From: Diospyros lotus
Taxonomy: Eukaryota; Streptophyta; Magnoliopsida; Ericales; Ebenaceae
Length of the DNA stretch: 64,000 bases
Reading direction: 5' to 3'
Assembly (NCBI RefSeq): GCF_014633365.1
Contig: NC_068342.1
Location: 420,622 to 484,621, forward strand
Part shown: positions 23,001-34,400 of the stretch, piece by piece
How the letters are laid out: each line of letters starts with the position of its first letter
Position numbering within the stretch: the first letter of the stretch is position 1
The notes under the pieces: generated by a model
Seen by the model: only the letters and a program-made list of their open reading frames with translations
Databases searched by the model: none
What the model was told of the DNA's origin: nothing
Made by a program: the position numbers and the translations under genes

Positions 23001-24887
23001 AAAAATTTAAAATGTCATCCAACACTATTGATCATAATCCTGATAGTAGTTCTGCCAGTAGAAGAAAAGATCCAGCATGGAAATATCATAGTTAGCATAT
23101 GTTGAATTTTATATTTTTTTTATAATATGTTTGTTAAAATATTATTAGAAGTTATGACCTATTTTATATATTTTTCTTCAATTGGGACATATATTTTTAT
23201 TTTATTTTATTTTATTTTATTAACTTGCGCCTAGTTCCACCAGACTCGCGCCTCGCCTTGCGCCTCAGGCTCCAAGAAGACCCTTGTGCGCCTTAATGCG
23301 CCTTGGGCCTTTAATAACACTGAATTAACCTTCTTCCTCTTCATCAAGTTTTTTTGGGTAAAATCTTCCAAAGAGCTGCCTCTTATATAGAAAACATATT
23401 AAGAAGAAAATCATCCTACCAATTCCCATACAGAGAAAAGAATATTAAAAGGAAAAAACTGTCCTGATAAAAAATTAAACCTCAAGCCATTTGAACTCAA
23501 AACTTCTCTCTCTATAATCATCCTTCCCTCATCAAAAGCAAATTAACCCAGATAGCATAAAGTAACCAAGGCTACTTAATCTCCTTATCATGCAATGCCT
23601 GCAACGCAATGTCTAAGACCACTCACTGCTCTTATAGGACATTGTAGAAGAAATGATTAGTGATGCAATCCCATATTAAGAAAGGAAGTTTCTAAATCAC
23701 CACCAACCCAAGCCCACCCTGTGGGGGGAACGTTTTGGAAGGGGAGAAAAATGGACGGGACTTATCATAGAGGGGGACAGGAATAAGAGGCAAGGCAGAC
23801 AGTTCAAAAGGAAGCCCAAAAAAGGGATAGAATAAAGATTTATATGTCAAATTTAATATGAAATTAAGTGTTATTTTACCTGACGTGTAGATGTCTTTAA
23901 TACAACACATTTACCCTTTCTTTGAGAGTCGAGATCAATGTTGGCACCATCTTCCTCAGCCTCATCCTCCGGGTTCATTTCCAAAATCTAAGAGCAAAAA
24001 ACTTCAAATGAGTGCTCAACAGTGCTAAATTACCTATGTGTTTGTATAACTCTCTAAAACTGTAGAAGGGATAGTTCATCTATGCGTCCAGATATCAGAC
24101 TCAATGCGGAACACAAGGTAAAATGCATGGAATCACAACCTGGTACGCAAACCAAAGATGTACGTGAAACATATATAGCACCAGAATTAAACCAAACTAA
24201 TTAGGGTTTTCTTGAGAAGCATACATGGTGCGTTAAAGATAACTAAATGGAAAAAGGATAAGAATATCTGATAAAGGGAAAAAAGAACAAAAGGATGCCT
24301 GAAAATAAAAACCATGACATGAATTTATTTCAAAATGCACCTTCTAACTATTAAAAGAATCTAGCGGACAAGTTGTAAGCAATGTCTTGGATCTCAGGTA
24401 TTGGATCACTAAAACAGAAATGGATTCAACATGCGAAACCTCTGTTGCTTGCAACGAAGGCAGATACTGATTACCTTTTCCTTATCAGTTAAATGGATTT
24501 TCCTTAATTTTTCTTACGAAACCGCACAAAGGCTAATAATTTAAAAAATAAATAACGCCAATTACCTCCACAATGTTTCCGACCAAATAGGGAAGTTGCT
24601 TGTTGAGTTTGATCTTCTCTTGATTCTCTTTTATCTTTTCCTTGAATGAGTCCAGCTCAAGATTCGTTCTCTGCAATTCTTCCTTCACAAGAACAAAAAC
24701 AATAACAAAATTAGACAACCGAAAATCGGAGTTGTGAGTGCAGGCGGAGTATAGCAAAGATCTGACTGACCTTAAGGATTCGAATTTCATTATCGAGAAG
24801 TCTGGAAGCCCTAACGATGTCCTCGGTCGACAACGATGCAAGCTGGTCTTCTTCGAAGCTACTGTCCTCTACCATAGCGGACGCCAT
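14007..24887 (-). CDS. RPT5: 26S proteasome regulatory ATPase subunit RPT5 (6A)
   Basis: Ten exons on the minus strand: 24887..24771, 24682..24566, 23987..23880, 17174..16983, 16881..16690, 15621..15503, 15347..15260, 14882..14763, 14659..14519 and 14084..14007. All lengths add up in frame to 423 residues, matching plant RPT5. The N-terminal coiled coil is in exons 1-2. An OB-type segment follows in exons 3-4 ([20 protein letters not shown]). The AAA domain has Walker A GPPGTGKT (residues 211-218), Walker B IIFIDEID (266-273) and the second region of homology [20 protein letters not shown] in exon 8. The C-terminus NYYA is the HbYX motif that docks in the 20S alpha ring and opens its gate. 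The protein is one of six ATPases of the 19S base that unfold ubiquitinated substrates. Intron 4 appears to use a GC donor (AAGCAG/GCAATT), and intron 3 is swollen to 6.7 kb by transposons. The first ATG (24887) gives [16 protein letters not shown]; an ATG four codons on is possible. Confidence 0.97.
14963..15015 (-). repeat. Decayed partial duplicate of RPT5 exon 8 in intron 7
   Basis: The sequence AGTGCAGGGTCTATAATATC, continuing AGCTG, closely matches the exon 8 start region at about 14840-14890 (AGTGCAGGGTCTAAAATATC, AGCTC). Similarity continues through the acceptor side (GCTGCCATTGCCTACAGTTT against GCTGCTATAACCTAAAGTTT). On the minus strand it reads AADIIDPAL where the true exon reads RADILDPAL. 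Its acceptor has drifted and it is not needed for the full-length frame. Confidence 0.7.
15855..15965. repeat. Probable SINE/LINE 3'-end fragment in RPT5 intron 5
   Basis: AACAACAACCAGCAACCAG is followed by CCTTAATCCCACAAATTGGG and a GGATTCTACCTC phrase. This resembles the 3' end of common plant non-LTR elements, which carry imperfect CAACAA repeats beside a TCCCA-TTGGGG motif. No target duplication could be defined. Similar CAACAACAACC occurs at about 16091. Confidence 0.4.
17919..18312 (+). repeat. 5' LTR
   Basis: 394 bp, TGTCATGACC at the start and GTCGTAACA at the end. It holds a TATA-like CCTATAAAGAGG at about 18098-18109 that could start element transcription. Confidence 0.9.
19925..20929 (+). 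pseudogene. Truncated retrotransposon gag remnant
   Basis: In frame from before the ATG at 19982 is [20 protein letters not shown], then [20 protein letters not shown] and [13 protein letters not shown]. This is the core of the Ty3/gypsy-type Retrotrans_gag domain (EYLxxFExLK, FIxGLxxxxR, Axx.AKLQE). The frame stops at 20401. A second open stretch (20489-20929) is acidic and then strongly basic, passing through an A20 run (20850-20869) that encodes lysines. There is no zinc knuckle and no pol. It is a degenerate capsid-like fragment of a non-autonomous element. Confidence 0.75.
20988..21380 (+). repeat. 3' LTR
   Basis: 393 bp, TGTCATGACC at the start and GTTGTAACA at the end. It is nearly identical to the 5' LTR, with only scattered substitutions and one or two single-base gaps visible. 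Confidence 0.9.
22244..23322 (+). mobile_element. Non-autonomous hAT transposon with transposase N-terminal remnant
   Basis: A 1079-bp element in RPT5 intron 3 is flanked by a perfect 8-bp duplication AATTAACC (22236-22243 and 23323-23330), the size made by hAT transposases. The ends form terminal inverted repeats: AGTGTTATTAAAGG on the left, and the right end reversed reads CAGTGTTATTAAAGG. Subterminal regions are unusually rich in GCGCC and GCGCCTTG strings (22255-22390, 23225-23305), probably transposase-binding motifs. Inside, a frame ending at 23095 contains [15 protein letters not shown], the entry of a BED-type zinc finger, then stops. It is therefore an internal-deletion derivative of an autonomous hAT. 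Confidence 0.85.
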
Positions 24888-24931
24888 TGATGCGATGTGA
24901 TGTCAGTGCTGGAGAGAGAAAGATAAAGCTT

Positions 24932-24966
<35 letters not shown>

Positions 24967-25277
24967 GAAAGAATGAGGAGAGATCGACTGAGAGAGAGGG
25001 CAGTTTGTTCGTGTGTTGTGCTGTGCAAGCAAAGCTTCTGAGAGTAGAGAGACGAGACGACGGGGCGACAGCTACATCAGCAACGCAAAATGGGCCGTAG
25101 TGGGCTGCCTCCTATTTTGGGCTTTTGACCCATTTTTGTTTTGGGCATTATTGAGGCCTCATAAAAAGAAGAAAAAGAAGCTACATTGGGCCCAGGGAAT
25201 TTAGTCTTCATATAATAAGGAGAAGGGTAGCAAATTGCAATGCAAAGATGAGAGAGAGTCAAGTCAACCTTATGGAT

Positions 25278-25312
<35 letters not shown>

Positions 25313-26102
25313 ACTTGGTTGTTAGACCTGATAGTCTAAAGTGAAATAAATTTCACTTAGCGCTTGGGTTGTTGAAAAATAAAAAATCTTTTGTTAAATT
25401 AGACTATTGATTGATCTTAAAAAATACAAATAACTTGGAAAGTTAAGATTTGCAATTAACCAAAAGTGTGTGAAGTTTGAGTTAAATCATGAAGATTAAA
25501 TTATAATAATAAATGTGTAAATAAAGTTAACCCAAAGGGTAAGGAAAATGGCATTAGAATTAGAATGGAATTAAATGCATGCGCCGTGAGCATGACTCCT
25601 ACGGCCAGGGGTGCCAACGTGTACAGAAATCCAGAGGACCAGAGCATAGTATAATTTGGGTGGGCCTGCCGGACCTGAATGGATTTGGATTTGGATTTTG
25701 GATTTGGATGGAGAGTCAAGGGTCCGAATTGCCCTTTTTTGAAGGATTCAACCGCACTGAATCTTCCTGGCAGTTGGCACGAGAGAGAGAGAGAGACAGC
25801 TGATTTTTTAGATAGAGAGGAAGAAAGAAACATAAACATAAACAAAATCAAATCAAATCAAATCAATCAATCATCCAGACGAGCAGCGCACGCATCATTT
25901 GGGTGGCACGGACAATGACATACTCCAAATATCATCATTCATCTTCTTCATCCTCCTCCTCTCCATACATAAGATCGAATCCTTTCTGTTCTTGATTTTT
26001 TTCTGTTTTTTTTTTTTTTTCTCTTCCCGATCAACAAAACCAAACAATCCCAGATACCCAAATCTTGATATTCCGCAGCTGTTTTGTTCCTCTCCCCCCC
26101 CC

Positions 26103-26154
<52 letters not shown>

Positions 26155-26216
26155 TTACAGGAAGGAAGGAAGTGGTTTGTGGGTTTTAATTTTGGATTTG
26201 ATCTTCTGGGGAAGGA
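24888..26216. promoter_or_regulatory. Divergent promoter region between RPT5 and PP1
   Basis: This 1.33-kb region separates two divergent housekeeping genes. A GA repeat (about 24931-24962) lies in the likely RPT5 leader. A CT repeat (about 25281-25309) lies mid-way. GA repeats occur near 25781-25797. A compound C-run, CT-run and TA-run (26093-26154) ends at TTTACAG about 57 bp before the PP1 ATG. No independent gene is supported; ORFs at 25499-26189 are low complexity. Confidence 0.5.
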
Positions 26217-28672
26217 ATGAATATGATGACTATGGAAGGTATGATGGATAAGGGTGTGTTGGACGACATAATCAGGAGGCTTTTGGAGGGGAAAGGAGGA
26301 AAACAGGTGCAGCTTTCGGAGGGTGAGATCCGTCAGCTCTGCGTCAACGCTCGTCAAATCTTCCTCTCTCAGCCCAATCTTCTTGCCCTCCATGCACCCA
26401 TCCGGATCTGTGGTCAGTTTCTTCTCTCTTTCTCTCTCTTATGTGTATTTATGCGAAACTGTGTTCTCTTTCTTTAGCTATGCATTTTGTTTGGCTTTAT
26501 ATGGATCTCCCTGAATCTGGGTTTGTTGGATTTATCATGTTCTTTTATTATAGGTTTGGATTGGATTCAATAAGGTCTTTTCTTTGGCATTTTGTTTTGT
26601 CTATGCTGCGGAATTTTTGCTCGTGTTCTGACCATTTCTAGATAATTTCAAATTACTTGTGTTTGTGTTTATGTTGCTGTGAAAGAGTAACTTTTTGGCC
26701 ATTCCTTGAAGCTCAAGGTGAAATTATTCCTGAGTGTCTTTCTCAGGATTCTCTCCCAGGTCATTTAGGAGTTCTTGATATTCCAAAGATGGTAATTGAT
26801 TTGCACACGTTGCCCGTACGTGGGTTGCAACCATTTTGGTTCCTTTCGATGATATTTGTCAAAATTACAACACAGAGAGAGAGAATTACTACAGCAGTTT
26901 GTGATTGCTTGGTTGCTTGTTCAGGCTGGTTTCTGGTCCAATATGGTGACTTTGGCTAAATTCCAATTCATATGCCTCGTCTGGGGATACTGTGTTCTTT
27001 GTGTTGGTCAAATGGGCATAATGGTTTTAAATCAAGTTGGGAAACATCGCCCAAGGCACTACATCAAATTATTATTTGGCCTGGCCGATAATCTATGGGC
27101 CTCTGTTTGATATCCACACCAAACTGTACTGTGGTCTGTTGATTAATCTGCGTAGAGCTAACTCTTGAAATGATAGTGTTAGGTTCGTTTCCCACGGGGA
27201 TAAGATTTGTAATTAGTGACTTCCCAAGGTGGCAAAACTTTAAGGCTTTTTCTAAGAGGATCAAATAACTGCAAGATTAGCGTAGTTTTCTCGCAGTGCA
27301 ACCTGGTGGGATTAAGGCGGCTGCTTCTTCTTGTTGTTGTTGTTGTTGTTTTTATTTCTATACACCCTTACTTAGTACTCTATCTAATATTGCAAGTGTC
27401 ACACAGGTGATATACACGGGCAATACCAAGACATGTTGAGACTTTTTGAATACGGTGGCTATCCTCCTACTGCAAATTATCTATTTCTTGGCGATTATGT
27501 AGATAGAGGGAAGCAAAGTTTGGAAACGATATGTTTGCTTCTGGCTTACAAAATAAGATATCCCGATCAAGTCTTCCTTCTAAGGGGAAACCATGAGGAG
27601 GCAAAGATCAACCGTATCTATGGGTTTTATGATGAATGTAAAAGGAGATTCAATGTTCGGCTTTGGAAGATATTCACTGACTGCTTTAACTGTTTGCCGG
27701 TTGCTGCCCTCGTTGATGAAAAGATACTATGCATGCATGGCGGGCTTTCTCCGGAATTGCAGAATTTGGATCAGATAAGGGAAATTGAGAGGCCCACTGA
27801 GATCCCAGATAGTGGTCTCCTATGTGATCTGCTCTGGTCTGATCCTGACCCCCGGATTGAGGGGTGGGAAGAGAGTGACCGGGGTGTTTCATGCACTTTT
27901 GGAGCTGATAAGGTGGCTGAGTTTCTTGATAAGAATGACCTAGACCTCATTTGCCGGGGTCACCAGGTAACCCAACTTCTTGTTTAGTGTGTGATCAAGT
28001 GCCATTTCTATGGCTATGACCTTGTGAATGCTTCTTACTTCATTCTTTCTAGGTATTGAAACAATGACTAGGTATGATGGTAATAGTCATGTCTTAGAAG
28101 AGATACATATATATAGAAATACGGGTTTTACAAATACTTGTCTCTGTAATTGAAGGAAAGGTTTCAAATCTTCGGAACTAGATATAATCATGTTACAGAT
28201 TCTATCAACTACAAAACATTAGCAAGAATATTGGTTTCAGTACATACATATTACATTATTGGTTTCAGAAGGCAAGGCACTATTTTGTGATTATTCCAAA
28301 TTGGAATGCAGGTGGTGGAGGATGGATACGAATTTTTTGCTAAACGAAGGCTAGTCACAATATTTTCGGCCCCAAACTACGGTGGGGAGTTTGATAATGC
28401 AGGTGCTCTCTTGAGTGTCGATAAAAACCTCGTTTGCTCCTTCGAGATATTAAAGCCTGACTACAAACAATTACCTGGCAGTTCTAAGGCACCCCTTAAG
28501 AAGGTAAAAGTTATATTCACATTTACATTATCTATATTTGTTCATCGATTTGGTATTTATTAATGTTCCTAAAAGGGATCGGATTGTTTTTATCCGCTGT
28601 ACAATTTTTAGACTCTCATTGTTTGTTTTGGATGTCCACCTTGAACAGCCTCCAAAGATTGGAAAGGCCTGA
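26217..28672 (+). CDS. TOPP: Serine/threonine protein phosphatase PP1 catalytic subunit (TOPP type)
   Basis: Four exons: 26217..26412, 27407..27966, 28312..28503 and 28649..28672, all GT-AG, giving 323 residues. Metal-binding and catalytic motifs are complete: GDIHGQY (66-72), GDYVDRG (94-100), RGNHE (125-129), HGGLSPEL (176-183) and ICRGHQ (247-252). The C-terminus is short and basic (LKKPPKIGKA). The enzyme removes phosphate from Ser/Thr using two metal ions, and its targets are set by regulatory subunits with RVxF-type motifs. In the loop [11 protein letters not shown] the residue that is Cys in most PP1 enzymes (SAPNYCGEFDN) is Gly. From memory this is a trait of the Arabidopsis TOPP8/TOPP9 branch, which fits the gene neighbours. 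The start is chosen because it is the first ATG after the leader and gives [20 protein letters not shown]; internal ATGs could also serve. It is transcribed away from RPT5. Confidence 0.96.
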
Positions 28673-31433
28673 GTGGATGTCGGAAGTGTTTTGGTCAGTA
28701 GGGGAGAATAGCAAGCTCAGGTCTTGCTAGTAATGAATGTTTCTGCCATGACATAAGCTTCTGTGGATAAGCCATCCTTTGTCACGAGATTGGGAGCTTG
28801 CAGATAGTTTGACTTAGAGTAGAGAATATCAAAAAAAGATCTGTAAATCAGCAACAAATGCCACCTTCTGTGCAGGAACTGAGGTCTCTTTTGGTTGCTT
28901 TAGATATTGTCCCTTTGCTCACAGCACCCGGTATTCAGCATATAATCCGATTTGGAAATGCTGACTGAGGATGAGGATTTCGTAGTCTTTGATGATTCTA
29001 TTTGTATTGTTGTGTTCTGCTTGATGCTTTGAAGTTTGAATCTCTTTTTCATCCAAGATGAGCTGGGTTAGCAGCACATTTAAATGCTTGGAAAGTATTT
29101 TTATGTTAGATTATTTCTCAGCAAACAGAAAAGGAGATATGGAACTTTGAGACTTCATGTTCCAAGGACTTGCATGAAGAAGAGGAAGAAGATATTGTAA
29201 AGGTGATGACTAATGAAACATGGTTCCACCTGTTTTTGAGATGATATCTCAGTTTCTCAGGGAGATTTGTAATGATAACTTCGAAAATAAACCAACATCA
29301 TGATGATTAGTTCTTTATTTTAATGGGATGGCATCTCAATCTGTTATGTTATTTTGATTCAAATTCTAATTAAGGATGGTTTTCTTCTTTTCTTTTCTTT
29401 TTTTTTTCTTCATTTTGTATTCCACAACTTCACTCTATAATTGGAAGTCCTTTTTCTTCCCCATTTCTTTTGAGGTGGGAAAAATGCCATCCACTTGCAC
29501 AAAATAAATAGTAATAATAACAATTAATCAGCTATTTCTAGAAGAATTGTAACAAAAAAGAAGAAGAAGAGAAGAACAACTTGAATTAGTCGTAGCTATA
29601 GGCATCATCTTAGACGAGATTTACGATAAAAGTCAGATACCCTTCATGATGTCAAAGCAGAAATAGAAAGCTATTATTGCAAATGACTTTACCATCCTGA
29701 GATATTACCGTAGGTCAAGTTTGCAGGAGTAACTGAGGAATGCATCCATCCTTTTCCTGAGTAGGATGATAATTTTGACCCCCCACCTCAGGGTACCTGC
29801 AATGCAAAACCCTTTTCCGAAAATGACACGAGATTAGAAGTAAATTTCAAAAACTCGGTTGGGGACGGGTTTTAGGGGTGGGGGCAGGGCCCTAAACCGT
29901 CCTGCCCACAATATATTAGATAGGAACTTCAACAAAATACCCAACGAGGATGGCGATAGAGGTGAGAACGAGTATGCGATGATGGGGGAGGAGCCCCCAA
30001 TCCAAGCCCTCTCCATTCCCATTCCCTTTCCATTGTCATTCCTATTCTCGAGTACTTGATTTCTTATGAAACGTAAGAGAAAGTTAATTCAATATTCATC
30101 CTTAGTGAGAGGGCGAGGGTCTCCATACCCAGCTAATAAGATTGGCCAAAGCTGCTGAATAAGCATTGACGTTATCATAATTTATACTCATTTTATGTGC
30201 TTATTTATTCTCAAACAAACTAATGAACAAACGTCTTTATTGCATTCATGCATACAACAGAAGCAGCAATTCTTTCAGACTCAACTACAACGATTAGAGG
30301 ACAGAAAAGTAGGAACTGAACGTCCATGTGGGCAAGTTCCTGTTCACAAATTTCTGCAGGGGCAGCAGAAAAAAAAAAGGCAAAAAACAAACATATTTAT
30401 AGGTTGAATACTGGTTAGCGTACCAGGGTGATGAGTTAGCATGGATGGATTTTCTAAGAGACCTTTCTACTCTTACAACTAAAATAAGATGAAGCCACCA
30501 CAAAGGCTAAAGCAGCCACCTCCAGAAAAATGAAGACAACGTGCCATACCCGTTGTTTACAATGCCCCTGTCCAAGTCACAAGTGGATGAGAGATTGAAT
30601 TCATCCACGGCAGGCAGACTTTTTAAAACTCTTGAGGTTGAGCCCATCTTCTGTCAACTTTGAACCCTAGGCTGCTATTTGTGTTTGTCCAAATTGACAA
30701 ACCAGGAACCTATTCAAAGAAAAGAAAAAAACAAAAACACCGCATAAAAGATTTGAAATAACAGTAGTGAATTTTAAATCTTCTAAAACTTCAGATTATG
30801 TAGAAGAAAACCAAAATTTAGTGTATAATATAGGTTTGCAAAACTGACCTGTGAACCAACTTTCAGAACAATTTGCTCAAATTTGGGGAAGGCATTTATC
30901 TTCCACTTCCTCTCCTATTTCCTTGAGCAACAGGAGATTGTTGGTTTATTTTGGATTCCAGTTTCCTAGCGGTGCGTCGAATAGCTGCTTGCTTTTGGCG
31001 TTGACTACGGCTCTTCCTTTTACTGCATACACCCGATAGATTTACTAGAATCAGCAACAGGAATACCAACTAATTACATTCAACTAGACTTCCGCCCTAC
31101 TAGGATGGCATAAAAAAACTGCATTTAATGAGTAATTGTTTTTTCTTTCTTTACTTTTCATCTTTTTTGGCGGTGGGGAAGTAAGCAAAGAAGAAATATT
31201 GTAGTTGCATAGTTTAAGTGGACAAGGACACGATACAGTTGGGTTTGCTGTTGTACACCATCTACATGACATCCTTTTTTTTTTTTATCCATAAAAATTA
31301 TCTTTAAACATAATATAAGTTTCTCCAGCAGAGTTACTAAATGAATATATGAAACAATATTTTATTTAATTTAAAATTTATTAACATGACAGACTACAAC
31401 ATAACAGTAGAGTTCAGGATATAGAGAAAAAAT
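28673..31433. other. Intergenic region between PP1 and the folate-receptor-like gene
   Basis: PP1 3' UTR and flank to about 29300, then AT-rich DNA. A G/C-rich block (about 29855-30020) with GGGGACGGG and GGGGGAGGAGCCCC strings looks like part of an unidentified repeat. ORFs at 30195-31272 have no family character. No RNA gene seen. Confidence 0.4.
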
Positions 31434-34400
31434 TCAGGCTCCATTCACTTGACATTTATTAAATTTGATAGGAGAATAAGTGATAAAAATTAATAAACCG
31501 AAAATTGCTAGGGATAAGGTCAGTGCGCCAAATAAGGTATCTATAATTACCAAAAAAGAGTAATCCAACCTTGCAAAGATAAGCCCTGCAGTAAGAACCA
31601 TTCCTCCTACTGCCCAACAAACTTTCTCGCTGAATGGCATTGCCCTAAGCCATTGCTGGAAATCTTGCCACCATCCAAAGCTCTCAGCCTTCTCTGACAC
31701 CCCAGATTGTGAAGTTTGCCATGAATCGGCAACAGAATCAAAACTAGTCTTCCCACCATAGCATGTTTCTTCCACATCAGGGGCTGGCATAACAGCAAAA
31801 CCTGCAGCCCTACAGAGCTCTGTGCCATTTGAGGTCCATTCAGAAGCTCTACCGCAAACAAAGTCATTTACTCCACAGGGTGCTAGCACCTGTCACATAA
31901 CATCTAATCAGAAAAATGGAATTTGAGAAGCATTTATGTGAAAATATTAATGTAACCAACCAATAATCTACATGATCTTCAAAGAACACTCAATAGCATG
32001 TGGGAAACCTTATTTTGAGACAACCAGATCCCTTCTGAAATGACAGGATATCAATTTAAAGAATGGCATTTATGCCACTCTGCACATACACCATTTAGTG
32101 TCTTCTAAGAATTCTCCAAAGCTATGTTTGATGGGAGGAATAAAGGAGGAACAGAAACTTATTCCATATCCTCCTTTCTGTAGTTTGGCTGCAGGCACAA
32201 CATGAAAAGAAAAAGAAAGAAGTTGGAATCTCACATTCCTTGACAAAGGAGAAAGGCAAAAATATTTACAATCACATTACTTTACCACAAGATTCATGAC
32301 AACACAAACACTTTGTATTGGCATTTGTATCTTATTAGTTATTACTGATAATCAGACCCCTTTCCTTTTCTTCAATTCATTCATTCCAGCCACCCAAATA
32401 AAGCCTGTATATCCCAAAGCCTGGATGTCATGCATACAAACCTGTGTCTTTGCATCCACAGAGAAGTACGCATCAGAGCAAGCTTTATGCACTCTATCAC
32501 AAAGAGAGGCACATATGAGAGGAGGTCCAGGCTGTGTACCAACTTGAGGATCACAAATAGAACATTCCAACAATTCCCACAATAGCAAGCACTCTTGGCT
32601 TGCCTCCCCTGTTACAGCCAGCCTCCTGATGGATAACAAAGCTGGATGTGTCTGGGCTACATCACAGCATGTCTTTTTACGGAACACACGGCAAAGAGTC
32701 AAATCCTTAGGGCCCCTGTTTACTCTTCTTGGAGGTTTCCCTTCATTTGAAAATGGGGGGAAGCGACCACCCGGAGAGATACAAACTCCATCAGATTTTC
32801 CTGCATTCACATATACTCAACAGTTTTATTTGTACAAGCAAATAATAATAGTATTCACAAAGAAGAGATCATTTTATAGAGATTATTTATCAAAATCTAT
32901 GTCAATCAACCATTAAATGCTAAAATAAATGCAAGAAAGAAACCAGTCATTTCCATAAAACAAAACAACTTTAAATGTCAAGAACACCAAAAATTAATAA
33001 CTGAAGTTTAAAATAGATAACTTTAACAAAGACAGATTTGAATCCTATTTTTGCCAATGCACCATTGTGACCTGACAGTTGGTTTGAAAAACACACATTT
33101 CTCTCTCCACAGACCCAAATTATAGTCCCTGATTTCAATTGATAGTCTGGCCAAGTTACTTTCAGAAAAAGTTTCTACAAGACCAACAACCACCCATGAC
33201 AAATAAATAAATAAACAACATCAAAATCTAAAAGGGTATAGAACAATAGTTCAATCATTATCCCCTACATGCGGTACAATATAATACAACATCATGTGAG
33301 GTGAGTGACAGATTGTTCAAGCTAGCAAAGGGATGCATTCTAGGAACCAAGGTAGGCATCAACAATCTTCTAAGGCCAGGAAGGGAGTCACTTTATCCCC
33401 ATTAGTATCTGCCTCAACCTAAGTTGTCAAAGTCATTCCATAATTGCAGATTGACATGTCATGGAGATCATCTTATGAAGACTTAGCATCACACAATAAA
33501 GAGGAATGGGTGGGTATCATGGCAAACAGCTCTGATGGCAAGAAGAGAGTAAAGTGCAGATATGGTGTTTTATCAACTGAATCAAGTAAGTGTCATGAGT
33601 GTCTTAAAGGAAAGAAAACCTCATTGAAAAGGGTTCTTTCATTCCAACTTCCAAGCACAACACCTTGATAAAGAATTCTGTCAAACAATAAAAGATGGAT
33701 GTACAGACAGTTGAACATTAGAAGATATCCATGGGTTCCTGTTTTGACTAAGGTTTATTAGTTGTATGACATAGAAGATGATGTACAGACAGTTGAACAT
33801 TAGAAGAGATAGAATCAAAAGAAGAAAGTGAAGAGATTGTAGAAAATCATCGTATTTACATACCATACCTATGAAAGATGCTTCATAGCTCATTAGTCAT
33901 TCCCCTACATCAAAGGAATGTTGGGTTACAGTTTATAAGGCCATGGATGATAATGGGAGCACTGTGTATGCTGTCCCTAAACTACCCATCCATAGGATTT
34001 ACTTGCTCTTGAATCACATTTTTAAGTCATATGAGAAAACAACACGTGAAGCTGTCATGTTTAACCATGTCGATCTAATTTATGTTGATTTGTTGTTCCT
34101 AATGTAGATTTATTATTTGATTTTAATTAGTTATTTCCAAATCTTTGCCCTTCTAATGCACTTGTTCTATACAATCACAGATTCATAATCCACATCTCAA
34201 TGCTAAGAGAGCCATTTCTTCAAGTATTGCACCATATGAACTTTCTGTATGTATGCATCATTGGAAACTGAAGTTCAATACTTGAATTATGCTTTTGGCT
34301 TCTGTGAACATTTGTCATTACCCTAAAAGTTTTATTCCAATGCTTTTTGCCCAAGTAGTGAACTATTTCATCTGGCATGACCTTGGATGTTGGATCTAAG

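Noticed and set aside
26031..26393. 120-codon minus-strand ORF overlapping PP1 exon 1
   Set aside because: Antisense shadow including the C-CT-TA microsatellite; PP1 on the plus strand explains the region.
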